From NCBI RefSeq assembly GCF_028009165.1, contig NW_026611617.1, positions 196,001 through 260,000 of the forward strand: DNA of 64,000 nt, in the 5' to 3' direction. How positions within the stretch are numbered: the stretch's first letter is position 1; every line of letters begins with the position of its first letter. A model generated the notes under the pieces. That model was not told where the DNA came from. It worked only from the letters and a program-made list of their open reading frames with translations, and made no database searches. Shown here in pieces: positions 22,126-33,481 of this stretch. The translations under genes and the position numbers were made by a program. This stretch comes from Akanthomyces muscarius (Eukaryota > Ascomycota > Sordariomycetes > Hypocreales > Cordycipitaceae).

Positions 22126-24243
22126 TCAAGCAACCCGGCGGCGACTGGACCTCCGCAGCTGTCGTTCCTCGCCATCGCTTCCATTCTGTACACCCGATGC
22201 CTTTTCAGCCGCGATCTTGTCTATATGTATCGGGCTTCTGAATTGCGCCTTGTTTTGCTGCAACGCATTTCTGATCTCATCATTTCCCGTCTTGGCTGCA
22301 AGCGAGACTGGCGTTGACCCATCCTTGCCCTCCGCCAAAGTGTCCGCGCCGCTGCTCAGCAGCAACTGTACTATTCCCAAGTTGCTTTGCGCCACGGCAA
22401 TGTGCAGCGCCGTCTCCCCCCGATCCGTCCGCGCCTCGATGTTGCATTTTCGCTTTAGAAGGAGCTTGGCGATGGGGACATTTCCTCCTCGGCAGGCCTC
22501 GTGCAAAAGTGTCGGGCCCTCCTGGAGCAGCGGATCCGGATGGCGCCGACCGGACAGCAGCCACTTGACCAGTTTCTGCCTGCCGGTGCGAGCAGCGACA
22601 TGATATGCCGTGAGCCCGTCAGCATCGCGAAGCATGCGGTCAGCACCATTATTGAGAAGCGCAGTGACTCTGTCCAGATTGCCGCTGGCGCATGCAAAGT
22701 GTAGCGCTGTCTGCTCGCTACCCGGAGTAGTTTTGTTCGGGTCTACACCGCCGTCCAGCAGTGCCCGGATCATCGGCACAGGTCCATACCGGGCTGCATG
22801 GTGTAGCATGGGGAGGAAGTCCAAGCCCCGGAGTATTGAGCTGGCTCCTAGCTCACACAGGCATTTTGTTGTTTCTGAATCCTGCCGTAAAAAGGCATCT
22901 TTGAGCGCAGTGTAGCCGTTGGGCATCTTTGCATCAACAGGTACGCCGAAGTCTTCCACCAAAAGCCTTATGATCTTGTGTTTTCCATGCGACGCGGCCC
23001 CGTGCAAGTGAGCCACATGGTCATCGCCAGCCAACCCCTCCTTTAGCAACAGCGCCAGTAACTTGTCGCAGTGGCTACGGCGTAGATTTTCGAAAAACAC
23101 CTCTTGCCCCATAGCAATCTTGTCAACTAAGGATATCTTATCAGACTTGAGAAGGATTTCTAGCAGCGCACTGCGGTAGCCAGGATTCTGCCTCGCCTGC
23201 ATCAAAGGCGTCAAGCCATTACTCGACCGGACGTTGAGGCTAAAACGGCCCCGTTCAAGTAAAAGGTTCAAAAAGTATGGCCTGTCCTGCTGTATCGTCT
23301 GCACAAGCAATGTGTCGCCTGACTGAGTTGTGTGGCTCCAGTCGATTTTGTTGCTGTCGAGTATAATATCTGCGAAGCTCGTCTGGTATCGCTCGATGAC
23401 CTGGCTGAGCGCCTCTGTGACGGAGGGATCTTTCGGCGGTGTCATCTTCAACAGGTACCGTAATACGGCGGCCGGCTGGCTTGAAACTGATAGAGCGAGA
23501 GCAGTCAGGCCTTTGCCATTTTTCTCGGCGATGTTGATGCCCGCGGTGTTAACCAGGAACTCAACCACTCTGGCCCTGCCGTGATTTACAGCGCTGTGTA
23601 GCACTGTGCCGTGATAGCACCGATCCCCTGCAAGGTCATATCCAAGGTCGTGCAAATGCTCGAGCACTTTCAAATGCCCCTTCGCGGCGGCGGCGGAGGC
23701 GGGAGTCATGTAATTTTCCCAGGGAGTCTTCCAGCCCGGCGCAGCGCCATTGCCTAAAAGAATTTTGCAGACATCCAAGTGACCCTGGTATGCCGCAATG
23801 AACAGAGGACTCTGGTCGCAGTGCGCAAGCGGGACTCGTGCTCGACTGCCATATATAGGATCTCGCTCTGCCGCCTCTGTTTCTTCTCGGTGAACCGGGT
23901 GCTTAGGATGGGGCTTTGCTTTCCATCCGTCTATCTTGGCGCCGGCTGAGACTGCTTTGCGAGTTGTCGCGGGGCTGTTGTGTATAGCAGACCAGAGTAG
24001 ACTCTCCGAATATTCGTTGACCGCATCTTTGATATAAAGGGTGCGCTCTACGACTGCGAGGCAATGTCGATTGACGAGACACAGACTATTCAGGTCGACT
24101 TGCGGCAAGCATTCTGAAATGAGGGTTATGATTTCATTTGGTAAATTGATAAATGTGCGATTGTTGGCCTGGTATTTCGCTACTTTCTGTCGCTGACTTG
24201 TGTACGCTTTAATTGCCGACGCCTTCCTCTTCTTGGAAGGCAT
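22126..24243 (-). CDS. F-box and ankyrin-repeat protein
   Basis: A single exon of 705 residues. A lysine-rich start (MPSKKRKASAIKAY) may act in nuclear targeting. An F-box-like stretch follows at about residues 31-70 (FINLPNEIITLISECLPQVD, then LCLVNRHC). From about 80 to 680 there are a dozen or so ankyrin repeats; clear units include SPLFIAAYQGHLDVCKILL, TALHFACASGNLDRVTALL, TLLHEACRGGNVPIAKLLL and TALHIAVAQSNLGIVQLLL. The family picture is a substrate adaptor of an SCF ubiquitin ligase, with the ankyrin stack binding the target; the target is unknown. These genes are numerous and fast changing in filamentous fungi. The end is polar and basic (RRSSRRRVA). Confidence 0.9.
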   Translation of the reverse strand: MPSKKRKASAIKAYTSQRQKVAKYQANNRTFINLPNEIITLISECLPQVDLNSLCLVNRHCLAVVERTLYIKDAVNEYSESLLWSAIHNSPATTRKAVSAGAKIDGWKAKPHPKHPVHREETEAAERDPIYGSRARVPLAHCDQSPLFIAAYQGHLDVCKILLGNGAAPGWKTPWENYMTPASAAAAKGHLKVLEHLHDLGYDLAGDRCYHGTVLHSAVNHGRARVVEFLVNTAGINIAEKNGKGLTALALSVSSQPAAVLRYLLKMTPPKDPSVTEALSQVIERYQTSFADIILDSNKIDWSHTTQSGDTLLVQTIQQDRPYFLNLLLERGRFSLNVRSSNGLTPLMQARQNPGYRSALLEILLKSDKISLVDKIAMGQEVFFENLRRSHCDKLLALLLKEGLAGDDHVAHLHGAASHGKHKIIRLLVEDFGVPVDAKMPNGYTALKDAFLRQDSETTKCLCELGASSILRGLDFLPMLHHAARYGPVPMIRALLDGGVDPNKTTPGSEQTALHFACASGNLDRVTALLNNGADRMLRDADGLTAYHVAARTGRQKLVKWLLSGRRHPDPLLQEGPTLLHEACRGGNVPIAKLLLKRKCNIEARTDRGETALHIAVAQSNLGIVQLLLSSGADTLAEGKDGSTPVSLAAKTGNDEIRNALQQNKAQFRSPIHIDKIAAEKASGVQNGSDGEERQLRRSSRRRVA

Positions 24244-24711
24244 GTTGACGGTGACGATAGAGAATTATGAGAAATAAACAAAAAAAGCAATCGGACATGA
24301 ATATTATAGTTTCAATTTCGAATTCTTGAGCTCGTATCTCGTTTTGTACATCTCACTCATCACTTCAGCTGAACCGCTTGGCGCCAACGGCTGCCTACAG
24401 TGCAGGCAACAGTGGCATGGTGCCCGTGCAGGTGGATACGGCGCACAGCTGCTGAAGCCACTGTTTTGAGGAGCTGCTCGTAACTTTGTGGTTCACTAAT
24501 TATTATTAGTGCTGCTCTAGACGTATGACTTGGGCTAGGCAACAGCTCGATCATCTCTGCAGGGGCGACTGGCAACGGAGCTCTGCCTCTAACCCGCCAC
24601 AAGTTAAATAACTGATGCAATCCATTATTGCATGTTTAGTGGGCAAGGAGAATATGTGATTACCAGAGAAGCAGCACATCTCTCGCTGAATCTTCCTGGA
24701 CATGCAACAAT
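24244..24711. other. Intergenic region with possible F-box-family relic
   Basis: Promoter side of the F-box/ankyrin gene and 3' side of the regulator gene. On the minus strand a frame at about 24360-24620 contains QSYEQLLKTVASAAVRRIHL, a pattern seen in the C-terminal part of many fungal F-box proteins, without the rest of such a gene. It may be a relic; the evidence is weak. Confidence 0.25.
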
Positions 24712-26668
24712 TCAAGCACTTTGATCAGCTGGCCAAAACGGCAAAGCCGAATCCATCTCGCCAATGTCATACCACCCACAAATGTCGTCAAAATCGCGGA
24801 TAGTAGAGAACACATCACTATTTGAAGAACTCGTAATATCGGTAGAGCTTCCGTTTCCGTCAGAGACGGATGTTGCGGAGTGCGCAGAGCCAGATGCATC
24901 CTTGGGTGCGGCGCGCGCTTCGATACCTAGAACATGTTTTGCTATGGCCTGGATCTGTGACACATTGCGGGATGTCCTCGGCCACAAATCACCCATGTTC
25001 TTCAAGCACCCAATGGTGAGACGTATCTGATCCCGCGCGATGGCAAGCTCGTGCCCTCTCAATAGAAACTTGCATGCCGACAGAAGAGCAAGGGTCCCTT
25101 CGCTGACCATGCAAGTGCAGAATGGCGTGTGATTGAAAGGTCGCGACGGAAGCGCGAGGAGTCGAATTTGTGATTCAACTGATCGCAGTACCCGCACTGT
25201 GTGAACATTGATATGCTCTGGGGTCGGTCCGTCGGGCGCAGGATCCCTAGCGCAGCTCGAGATATCTTCCACTGCATTAAACTTGAGATCTGAGAGCGGC
25301 CGATGAAATCCGATCATGACGCTGCTGAGATTAGAAGGGTTCGCAACAAATCCAAGGGGGGGTAAGAGACTCGTACACATGTATTAGCAGATGAGCCTGA
25401 AATAAAAGCTCGTCAATTTCGCCGCTGCGCAGCATGACTTGCTTCTTTGTTTTTGGCAGAAGGAGTAGCCAGCTGTCCAGAATCGAATCTGCGACGTGGA
25501 GTACGTCGTCGGGCTTCTTTCGAGGGTCGCTCTTCAGGGAAGCCTCTTTCGCCAGCGTTGCGCACCTTATGGCCCCGATGAGGTGGGCAAAGGAAGAGAA
25601 CGGCTTCTCTTCTTCGTCAAACTCTCTGCAGTCCCACTCGCGCAGTGATATAGATTCCGGAATAGTCTGAGGTGGTCAAGTCAGCGGCACATCCTCATAT
25701 CCTTGGCTAGATTCGGGCCAAGCACTTACTGCCGACTCATATTGCACTTCTTCACACGGCAAATCAGCAGTCGCATCTATATGTGCAACTGAAAACTGGA
25801 CCTTTCCTAGCGTGCCTGCATAGAATGCGTCGAACACATAGACCATCCACCACGTCCGCCTCCAGCACTCGGCAACTACCGCATCTTGGCCACTGTGTGC
25901 TGTTGCAAACTCTCTGTCAAACATTCTGAGCTCGAGAGCAGTTTCAACAGCTTTTCCCATCTCAAGCTGAGACTTTTCTTTCTGGTCTTGCCAAAATAAT
26001 GCTGCCGAGTACAATAGATGACATTGAACACGGATTGGATCCGTGTTTGCCAGACCCTCAATCTTCATCTCCGCATCATTCTGGAGGGCATCAGACCAAT
26101 CCTGGGTCAGATAAAGATTCCCTATTAGTTTGATGGTGGCAATAAGCGGCTCCAGCCTAGATCTCCAATTCGGATCGTCCAGGAATTCGACCAAACGGCG
26201 GCGAGGTAGAACCAACGGGTGGAATTTATGAAAGTTTTCGTAGTATGCCTCAATAAGCGTGTCTTTGCTGAGTTTTGGCGACACGGAGATTCGGGAGCTC
26301 CCTCTTGAGCGCACTTCTTTATAGTCTTTTTGAGGTGAGAGGCTGTCTGGGGCGCTTGGCGGGGCGGAAGCTGTAGAGCTGTAGGGCAAAAAGCTAACCG
26401 GCGCAAGCGCTTCGATATCTGGAGGTGTAATGAGCGTGGAAATGTACTCGTCGAGCTGATTTGGTGTGTGAACTGTCTGATGACGCCGCGGTAAGTCTTC
26501 CCTTGGAATGTTGGCGCCGCGGCGAGATTTCGTGTACTGGCAGTTACGGTCCGCCTCACTGCAACGGGTGCACTGTGGCTTCTTGGCGTCGCATTTTTGA
26601 TGACGAGAGCGACAAGACAGGCATGCCAAAGACGATCGTGTCAATACTTGCTTCCGTACTTGTGACAT
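24712..26668 (-). CDS. Zn2Cys6 transcription factor with fungal-specific regulatory domain
   Basis: Three exons (26668-25730, 25666-25377, 25324-24712) join to 613 residues. The zinc cluster at residues 16-43 has the spacing C-X2-C-X6-C-X6-C-X2-C-X6-C (CLSCRSRHQKC ... CTRCSEADRNC). The middle region matches the fungal transcription-factor regulatory domain: YYENFHKFHPLVLPRR, HLLYSAALFW, CWRRTWWMVYVFDAFYAG. The end carries GDLWPRTSRNVSQIQAIAKH and an acidic, Ser-rich tail, possibly an activation region. The ATG giving MSQVRKQ is taken as start because the frame further upstream has no ATG. It is a nuclear DNA-binding regulator with unknown targets. It is divergent from the FAD/NAD oxidoreductase gene, which may be a target, but this is guesswork. 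Confidence 0.92.
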
Positions 26669-27274
26669 TGTTCCGGAATGTGATCCTGGGCTGTGTAGTG
26701 ATTGATGCACAGTGCAAAGTAGTTACTGGTTAAGCTCTCGCTCATCAGCTCAGCTCAAGGCTCAGTGGGTCGTCGGACTAGTGACATGAAATCGGGTATG
26801 CGGGTATTCGGGTATGCACCAAGCTACGACTAATTGACTTAGTCCACCATCGGGTCTCTGCTAGTATACTAGAGCCCGACGAAAGAAAGAGTTAATGAAG
26901 GCGTGAAACACGGGATGATGATGTGAAAAATGGAAAGGAGTCTCTTTCTATCGTGACTGTGGTAGCAATGTAACAACAAGTTTGCAGCTGTATGCCCTTT
27001 TACGTGTACTTCAGCGGCGTCTCATTCCGCCGCCCGATTAGATACGCATCGTGGTCCAGTACAGCTTTCATCAACAAAACTAGCCAGATGGGAATCGGAG
27101 CACGCCAGGCTAATTGGCCCGCAAATCTACAATAGGCGATGTATTTTGCCGATATATGAGTATAAATGTGCATGTTGTGACCGCACCGTCTGCTCCGGTG
27201 TCTGCCAGCACAACTCACTGCCGTTTTATTTATTTTTTTACTGAACCAAAAACACGTGTGATACTACACCAATA
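26669..27274. promoter_or_regulatory. Divergent promoter region, regulator / FAD oxidoreductase
   Basis: Separates two outward-pointing genes. TATAAAT at 27161-27167, 114 nt before the oxidoreductase start, is the best core element. An imperfect direct repeat around 26795-26815 (CGGGTATGC, then CGGGTATTCGGGTATGC) is visible; its role is unknown. Confidence 0.45.
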
Positions 27275-28510
27275 ATGTCGAAACGCATCGTTATCATTGG
27301 AACAGGGTTCTCAGGACTCTGGAGTGCACTGTCTGCGAAACGTCTTCTTCAACTACACGACAAAGCCAAGGATGTCGAGGTCGTCGTCGTCGCACCCAAG
27401 CCTACGCTAGTGGTGCGTCCAAGGCTCTACGAAAGCAATCCCTCAGCCATGGCGCACGATCTTGAGCCCTTGCTTCAAGCCACAGATATCCAATTTATCG
27501 AGGGCGTTGTCGAGGTCATAGACACTTCCAAGAAGACCATTAATTATACTTCGGAGACTACTGTGGTCACTGCGCTTGGCTATGACCGTCTGGTATTGGC
27601 AGCCGGCAGCTCAGTCGTCCACCCCAAAGGTGTCGAGGGAGTGTCCGAGTATGCGTTCGACATCGACTCGATCGCTTCTGCTTCAAAGCTCGATCTTCAT
27701 CTTAAGAATCGGGAGGGCTTGCCGCCGAGCGCTGCACGCGATACTGTGGTGGTATGCGGCGCTGGTTTTACAGGCATTGAACTTGCCACGGAACTTCCCT
27801 CGCGCCTCGGCTCCAGCGTACGGGTTGTCCTCGTCGATGGTTCCGATGAAGTTGGATCTCAGCTTGGCCCGGGGCCTCGTCCGGCCATCATCAAGGCGCT
27901 GCGAGAACTAGAAATCGAGGTCAAGCTCAGATCCGGCATAGCCAGCATCGACAAAACTGGTGTGACCTTGCGCTCTGGGGAACGCATCGACACTATGACG
28001 GCAATCTGGACGGCTGGTGTCAGAGCCACGCACTTGACGCAGCAACTTTCTGAGAAGAGGGACTCCCTTGGCCGCATTTGTGTGGATGCGACGCTGTGCG
28101 CGCCATCCACGAGGGACGTGTTCGTTACTGGCGATGCTGCTCACGTACTTGCTGATCCAGCGGGAAAGCTTGCTTTAATGTGCTGCCAGCATGCACTGTT
28201 ACTCGGTCGTGTGGCGGGTTACAATGCCGCTGCAGACCTAATTGATGAGCCCAAGGTGAACTACTCTCAAAAGGCTTACAACTGCTGCCTCGATTTAGGA
28301 GGTTACGGTGCCGTCATTGGCCGAGGCTGGGAGAGAGACATTATGCTGGAAGGCGACCTTGCAAAGAGGGTCAAGAAATACATCAATGGTACTCTCATTT
28401 ACCCTCCCACAGACGCTGCTGAAGCCCTCGCAGCGGCCGACCCAAGTCTGTACGGGGATTCCGACGAGTTGTTCAGGCAAATGGTTGGCACGATTCAAAA
28501 TTTGTCTTAG
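27275..28510 (+). CDS. FAD/NAD-dependent oxidoreductase, AIF/NDH-2-like
   Basis: A single exon of 411 residues. Two Rossmann motifs are present: an N-terminal FAD-binding GTGFSG at residues 9-14 (VIIGTGFSGLWSA) and a central NAD-binding GAGFTGIELATEL near 168. The flavin-contacting VFVTGDAAH is near residue 285, followed by the CQHALLLGRVAGYNAA helix typical of NADH dehydrogenase-like flavoproteins. This places it in the pyridine-nucleotide-disulfide oxidoreductase fold, close to type II NADH dehydrogenases and AMID/AIF-like proteins. No clear mitochondrial presequence or membrane anchor is present, so a cytosolic or peripheral location is likely. Its physiological acceptor is unknown. Confidence 0.9.
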   Translation: MSKRIVIIGTGFSGLWSALSAKRLLQLHDKAKDVEVVVVAPKPTLVVRPRLYESNPSAMAHDLEPLLQATDIQFIEGVVEVIDTSKKTINYTSETTVVTALGYDRLVLAAGSSVVHPKGVEGVSEYAFDIDSIASASKLDLHLKNREGLPPSAARDTVVVCGAGFTGIELATELPSRLGSSVRVVLVDGSDEVGSQLGPGPRPAIIKALRELEIEVKLRSGIASIDKTGVTLRSGERIDTMTAIWTAGVRATHLTQQLSEKRDSLGRICVDATLCAPSTRDVFVTGDAAHVLADPAGKLALMCCQHALLLGRVAGYNAAADLIDEPKVNYSQKAYNCCLDLGGYGAVIGRGWERDIMLEGDLAKRVKKYINGTLIYPPTDAAEALAAADPSLYGDSDELFRQMVGTIQNLS

Positions 28511-28834
28511 ATTGGCGCCACCCACTACTTCAAATTAGCTCAACTTATCTATGAATGCCTACAAAAAAGATCTCGGCTCAGGAAGTCAAATCCGGTCTTG
28601 CATCTCTCCCCAAACCAGTCTTCCTTGTGATTCTGGGAGTTCAGTGAAGCCAATAGTTCTGTGCCTTGATTGGACTAGACTCATTTTTTGACATAAAAAG
28701 TTTTGTTAAATGGATATGTGTTCAGAATATATACATGTGTACCTAGAATTATATACAGATGTTTTCAAGATACAGAGAGCGGGTCGGTGAGTCCATGTTC
28801 GTAGCCACCGAATGTTCGATTTGTCGAGGCTTGT
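28511..28834. other. Convergent intergenic region
   Basis: A/T-rich 3' regions of the oxidoreductase and chitinase genes; nothing else recognised. Confidence 0.5.
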
Positions 28835-29881
28835 TTAAGCAGTTCCCAGAGTTCCCTTAACATTATCGCCAAATGTCCACCCCTTGGAGCCGTCCCAGTT
28901 CAGAGACCAAGTCATCAATCCCTTCAGAGCACCATTGTAGTGAGACAGAACCTGCGCCACGTTCGATGTGGACATGTAGCCGCCGCCAGCGCCAGGCTGA
29001 GCGGGAATACCGGGCACCTGCTTGTCGTAGGGAATCTTGACTGTCACACCCTGCACAGTAAGACCCTTGTTCAAGCAGTCGGTCTGGGCAATAAAGCCAC
29101 TGACAGTACCAGCCTCGTATGAATCGCCGGCGCAACCGTACATGGCACCGTTGTAGTACTGCATGTTGAGCCACCAGAGACGCCCGTTGTCAAGGTACTT
29201 CTTGATGATGGGGAGGTAGGAGCCCCAGATAGATCCGTAAGTAACACTGCCGCCGGTGACGTATGCAGTCTCCGGTGCCATGGTCAAGCCAAAGTTGGAA
29301 GGCATTTGCGCAAGAACGCCATCGATAACTCTGATCAGGTTGGCTTGCGAGGTGGACAGGGTGTTGATGTTTCCGCTGCCCGTGAGACCGGCTTCAATGT
29401 CAATGTCAATGCCGTCAAAGTTGTACTTTTTCAGAATTGGCACGATGGTGGAGATAAACTTGTCGGCAACAGCGGACGAGCTCAGGTCGATGGCAGCGGT
29501 AGCGCCACCAATCGACATCAGAATGGTAGCTCCCGCCGCCTTGGCCTGGCACATCTCGGCGGGGGTCGCCACCTTGACGTCCGTGTCCATGCCGTCCTCC
29601 CAGAGTGCAGTGCCGTCGGGCAGAATGATGGGGAAAGCAGCGTTGATGACGTTGTAGCCGTGCTTGCGAATGTCGGGGTTTTGGATTGGTGTCCAGCCAA
29701 ATGGCGGGTGAACACCGTTCTTGGCGCCATCCCAGTTCTCCCAGTACCCTTGGACCACCTTCCCGGCAGGTCTCCCTTTTGTCGCACACGTGTCGGCTCG
29801 CGGCGTCAACGGCGAGGCGCCGACCATGCTTGATGCCAACAGCGGAAGGAGCGCGAGACTGTTCTGAAGAGAGGGTGCCAT
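28835..29881 (-). CDS. Secreted endochitinase, GH18
   Basis: A single exon of 348 residues. A signal peptide covers about residues 1-22 (MAPSLQNSLALLPLLASSMV), followed by a short possible propeptide (SPLTPRAD). The GH18 beta-barrel has the substrate motif MSIGG (132-136 region) and the catalytic DGIDIDIE, with the proton-donor Glu near residue 163; MAPETAY and LWWLNMQYYN follow as later barrel strands. No carbohydrate-binding module is attached. The ATG giving MAPSLQ is chosen because it yields a clean signal peptide; the upstream open frame lacks an ATG. It is extracellular, hydrolysing chitin, and in this order of fungi such enzymes serve in nutrition, attack on insects or fungi, or wall turnover. 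Confidence 0.96.
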   Translation of the reverse strand: MAPSLQNSLALLPLLASSMVGASPLTPRADTCATKGRPAGKVVQGYWENWDGAKNGVHPPFGWTPIQNPDIRKHGYNVINAAFPIILPDGTALWEDGMDTDVKVATPAEMCQAKAAGATILMSIGGATAAIDLSSSAVADKFISTIVPILKKYNFDGIDIDIEAGLTGSGNINTLSTSQANLIRVIDGVLAQMPSNFGLTMAPETAYVTGGSVTYGSIWGSYLPIIKKYLDNGRLWWLNMQYYNGAMYGCAGDSYEAGTVSGFIAQTDCLNKGLTVQGVTVKIPYDKQVPGIPAQPGAGGGYMSTSNVAQVLSHYNGALKGLMTWSLNWDGSKGWTFGDNVKGTLGTA

Positions 29882-32353
29882 GATGGGCGATGTGTTACTG
29901 TGTGACAAGAGACTAAGTCAGAAAAATGACAGAAACGGTCCAGCAACTATTGTTACTAGTGTCGACCGAATGTATTGCAGTAGAGTGATGGTGAATAAGA
30001 CTACTTGATCTAGAAACTAGAGAGAATCGACCGCGGTATTTATTATTTCACTCCATGCCGCGTAGTATGAGCCAAACCCGCCAGAGCATGGACCTGGTAG
30101 CATCCCGCATCCCGGTGACCTCCTTGCCGTGGTAGAGGTAGCTATCTTAGAACAATATCTAGTGCCGCCGAGCGAAGACTAAGACAAGTAACGTGGGATC
30201 CAATGCGGCGTACTCTGCCGGTATAGCATGATAGTATTGCCTTCTTCGGCGGCATAATGCTGTCGTAGTGGGTGAGTTTGTCCGGCCATCACCCCACACA
30301 AGCTTTGCATGCAAGGGGAATCACGTTTCAGTAAAAGACGGCTCGTGATTGATGTGCCGGTCAATTGCCTAGAAAGGCATGTAGTACCTCTTTAGCTCCA
30401 GTGGCTTATTACGCTTACAGGTGGGCGCTGGTAACTAGTGCCGCTGTCAAGACGGCGCCGTCTCACAGGTCGACAGGGCCGATTCAATTTAGCTTTTGCG
30501 GGGTGAAGCGCATGCCACCTTCGGAGGCTAATAATGTCAAAAGTCGGGGAAATCGGAGGCAGCCAGCTTAATACTTCTCAGATATATATGCATGTATTTC
30601 GTCTCACGAGAAATTCGGCGTGCTTGAATGTGATGACGTAAATGGACCGCAGCCAATGTTGGCACCACTGTGTCATTTCCAGAGGACTCCTTCTAGAAGA
30701 ATTTCTGTTTCTGTTCTGTGCTCCACGTACTCCAGCCGCACCAGATACCAAATGTGGTGGCACTCTGGACATGTGAGCTTGGCAGGCGTCGTTACCTTCC
30801 AAGACAAACTCTGGGGAGCGGGCCACTTCATTTGGACAGCGGTCGGAGGCAGCGTCCCAAAGAAGCCACGTTGTAGCATTCTCATCGGAGAGAGGGGCGA
30901 TAGCACGAATTCAAGTCACACGCTGGGGCCTAATATATTTAGCTGGGCCAGTCACAGTCTTCGGTTCAGGAGCAATATGGGTGCTGCTCCCTAGTGTTAT
31001 CGTCGCCGTCATGATGTGGGGTTAAACAGGTTGTCCAGTGTCTGGTCGAGCTCTTCTTAGACCGTGGCTGCGTTCGCAGGCACGGATATGTGTTAAGCCG
31101 GCTAGCAATTTATATCTCGACTTTCTTTTTCCAGCTACATGAGTTGAACTCGCAATTTGTTTTGCCACTATCCACGAAGAATGGGAACAGCTTTACAAGT
31201 CGAAATGGTCGCCCGTTGACTCAGTTTCAGTAATTGATCCTCTTAACGAACCGGCAGCGGCAACAGCTTGGTTCGCGCTTCTCTACCCCCAATGCCACCG
31301 ACTCCAAAGAAGACAAAATCTTGAGATCTGTTGCGCCCGAAGAAGCGAGCGCGACGCTGATCGAGGCATAACGTAGTAAGAAGCGATCGAGAATCGAATT
31401 GTTAGCGTTCCTCTTAGGGCTAGTTGAGGTTGACTTCAAATGAGGTCATGGAGCGGTAGCTGCTTGTCAGTGCAAATCTTGCAAGATAGCATTGGACTCG
31501 GGCATAATCCTCCCACAAACGCATGTGGGCCCCTCTCTCTTACTTAACATTGCCAATGATACCTTTGTGGGATTACTGATCTTTTTGGTGACTTATGGAT
31601 TTAGTGTAGAGGGAACTTGTTCGCAGTAGGATAGTTCCGGGTAGGTAGAGCGCAGTCGAAAACCATCGCAGCACACTGCCAATCATTGCCTCCGGTAAGC
31701 TGTTTGGCTCAAATGGATGCGGTAGTTATTTTTTATCTTCTTCCATTCCCACTGGCTTAAGATGCAATGCAAACAACGGGATTTAAAAAATCGTACAAGT
31801 CAACGAGGCCGCTTCACCAGGCCGAGCCCACGACCATCAAATATTGGGAAAGAATTACCAACAATGATTGCTCTACATGTTTCTCATCTTTTGCATCAGC
31901 TAAGTTGCTCTTACTCACACTTTTTCTTGTTTTCTTGTTCTTGTATTCATTAATAATATTGCCAACACCGTCGGTTTATTTCCCCGCCTCCCCGCGCGCA
32001 CTCGGCACTACGCGTGACTCTGGACCGACGTCAAGCCTGCTGCAAGGTCCATGGATGTGTAATAAAAGCGGCTGTACTTTGACTACTACGATTGTTGGTG
32101 CATACGGGACGAGCAAACGTCCGGCATCTCTGGTGCCGACCCGAGCCGAAGAGGCTAAGACATCGGGGAGGCCGGGGAACCGGTGGACTCTGACCCTGGC
32201 GCAGGTTGTTTTCGAGAGAGAATGACGAAGTTTGTTCGATATTGCGATCAAAAAAAAGGTGTAATCGCTGGATATTTAAGTAAACAGTCAATTCCGTGTA
32301 TAGAAATTTAAGGATTAAGATCCATCCTATATTCAGCACAATCATAACTCATC
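29882..32353. other. Gene-free region, 2.5 kb
   Basis: The first 200 bases are the chitinase promoter. A minus-strand frame at 30673-30885 encodes 70 residues with one CPECHHIW motif and could be a fragment of a small protein, but it has no further support. The rest holds short frames only, and the last few hundred bases are the promoter of the metallo-beta-lactamase-fold gene. Confidence 0.45.
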
Positions 32354-33481
32354 ATGGCTTCTTCCAGCAATCTTTGCGTTTGCGTTACGTGCGGGACCCA
32401 GTTTGGCATTCCGTATGAAGAGCGACCTCCGACTTGTCGCATGTGCGATGTACATGAGAACCCCCAACCAATCACAATTTGCATACATTGACCGCTTTCT
32501 TAGGAGCCGCGCCAGTTTGTGCCGCCTTCGGGGCAGTCATGGACAACTCTAGCGCGAATGCAGTCCAGCTACCAGAACGAAATCAAGCAAGACGACGTCG
32601 ACGGTCGCATTTGGTCAATCTTTTCCAGCCCGCAGTTTGCCATTGGCCAACGGGCCGTGCTTATCGAGACCGAGGCAGGCAATGTCTTGTGGGACTGCAT
32701 CAGTCTGCTAGACTCGGACACCATTGACTTTATCAAGTCCAGAGGTGGGCTCAAGGCGATTGCCATCTCGCACCCCCATTTTTACAGCACGCATCTTGAG
32801 TGGGCTCACGAATTCAACTGTCCTGTCTACCTGGCGGAAGAAGACCAGGAGTGGATCAATCGCGATGATGAAGATGGGTATCGGCAGTTTGTGAGTGGCC
32901 CGTCATTGGAGATCCTTCCTGGTGTAAATGTGATCAAACTGGGCGGCCACTTTCCTGGTAGTTCCGCTCTCCACTGGAGCAAGAATCTTGTAAGTCGCAG
33001 AAGACGCACTGCCTCCGGGACTTGCCCATTCACGTCTTTTCCTCTTCGCCAATTACCTACTGTTTTCCTAATACAGTCCTTATTGTTGTTGATGATAAAG
33101 CTAATGCCATGCAACTAGTTTGTTGGCGACTCCATTGGAATCTCTCTGGTAAGCGACCCCCAGCCAACTAACTTACTGACCAACGCTAAACTGAACTCTT
33201 AGTCTGGTTTGGTGCGCTCTCACCACAGCGAAGAACACCAGGTTTTCTTCTTTCATTACGCCTTTCCCAACTTCATCCCGCTTGGCCCTACTGCTATGCT
33301 CGAGATGTGGAAAAGATTAGAGCAATGGGAGTTCACTAGCCTCTTTTCTTTGTTCTATCGGACGACTGTTCGCGACCCGGATGTCAAGTCCATGGTATTG
33401 GACAGCATGCAGCGCCAAGCTCGTCACCAAGAAAACAACAGCCACCCGCTGTTGACTGAGAAGTGGGAGAGCAAGATCTAG
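32354..33481 (+). CDS. Metallo-beta-lactamase-fold hydrolase with N-terminal zinc-ribbon-like segment
   Basis: Four exons (32354-32449, 32504-32989, 33119-33148, 33203-33481) give 296 residues; the third exon is only 30 nt. The start has two CxxC pairs (CVTCGTQFG ... CRMCDEP) like a small zinc ribbon. The hydrolase part carries AISHPHFYSTHLEWA, whose histidines correspond to the metal-binding loop, a later GGHFPGSSALHW, and FVGDSI encoded by the tiny exon, supplying the family's bridging Asp. The end is a helical segment (FEFTSLFSLFYRTTVRDPDVK) found in fungal homologues. It has no signal peptide. The substrate is unknown; the family includes thiolesterases and lactone or phosphodiester hydrolases. 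It is convergent, 75 bp from the next gene. Confidence 0.88.
33119..33148 (+). other. 30-nt exon of the metallo-beta-lactamase-fold gene
   Basis: Flanked by CTAG and GTAAGC splice sites; it encodes FVGDSIGISL, which contains a likely metal-ligand Asp. The downstream introns keep phase 0 on both sides. Confidence 0.7.

Noticed and set aside
30673..30885. Small minus-strand frame with CPECHHIW
   Set aside because: Only one CxxC pair, no signal peptide, no homologue recognised and no second exon found; kept only as a note in the gap entry.
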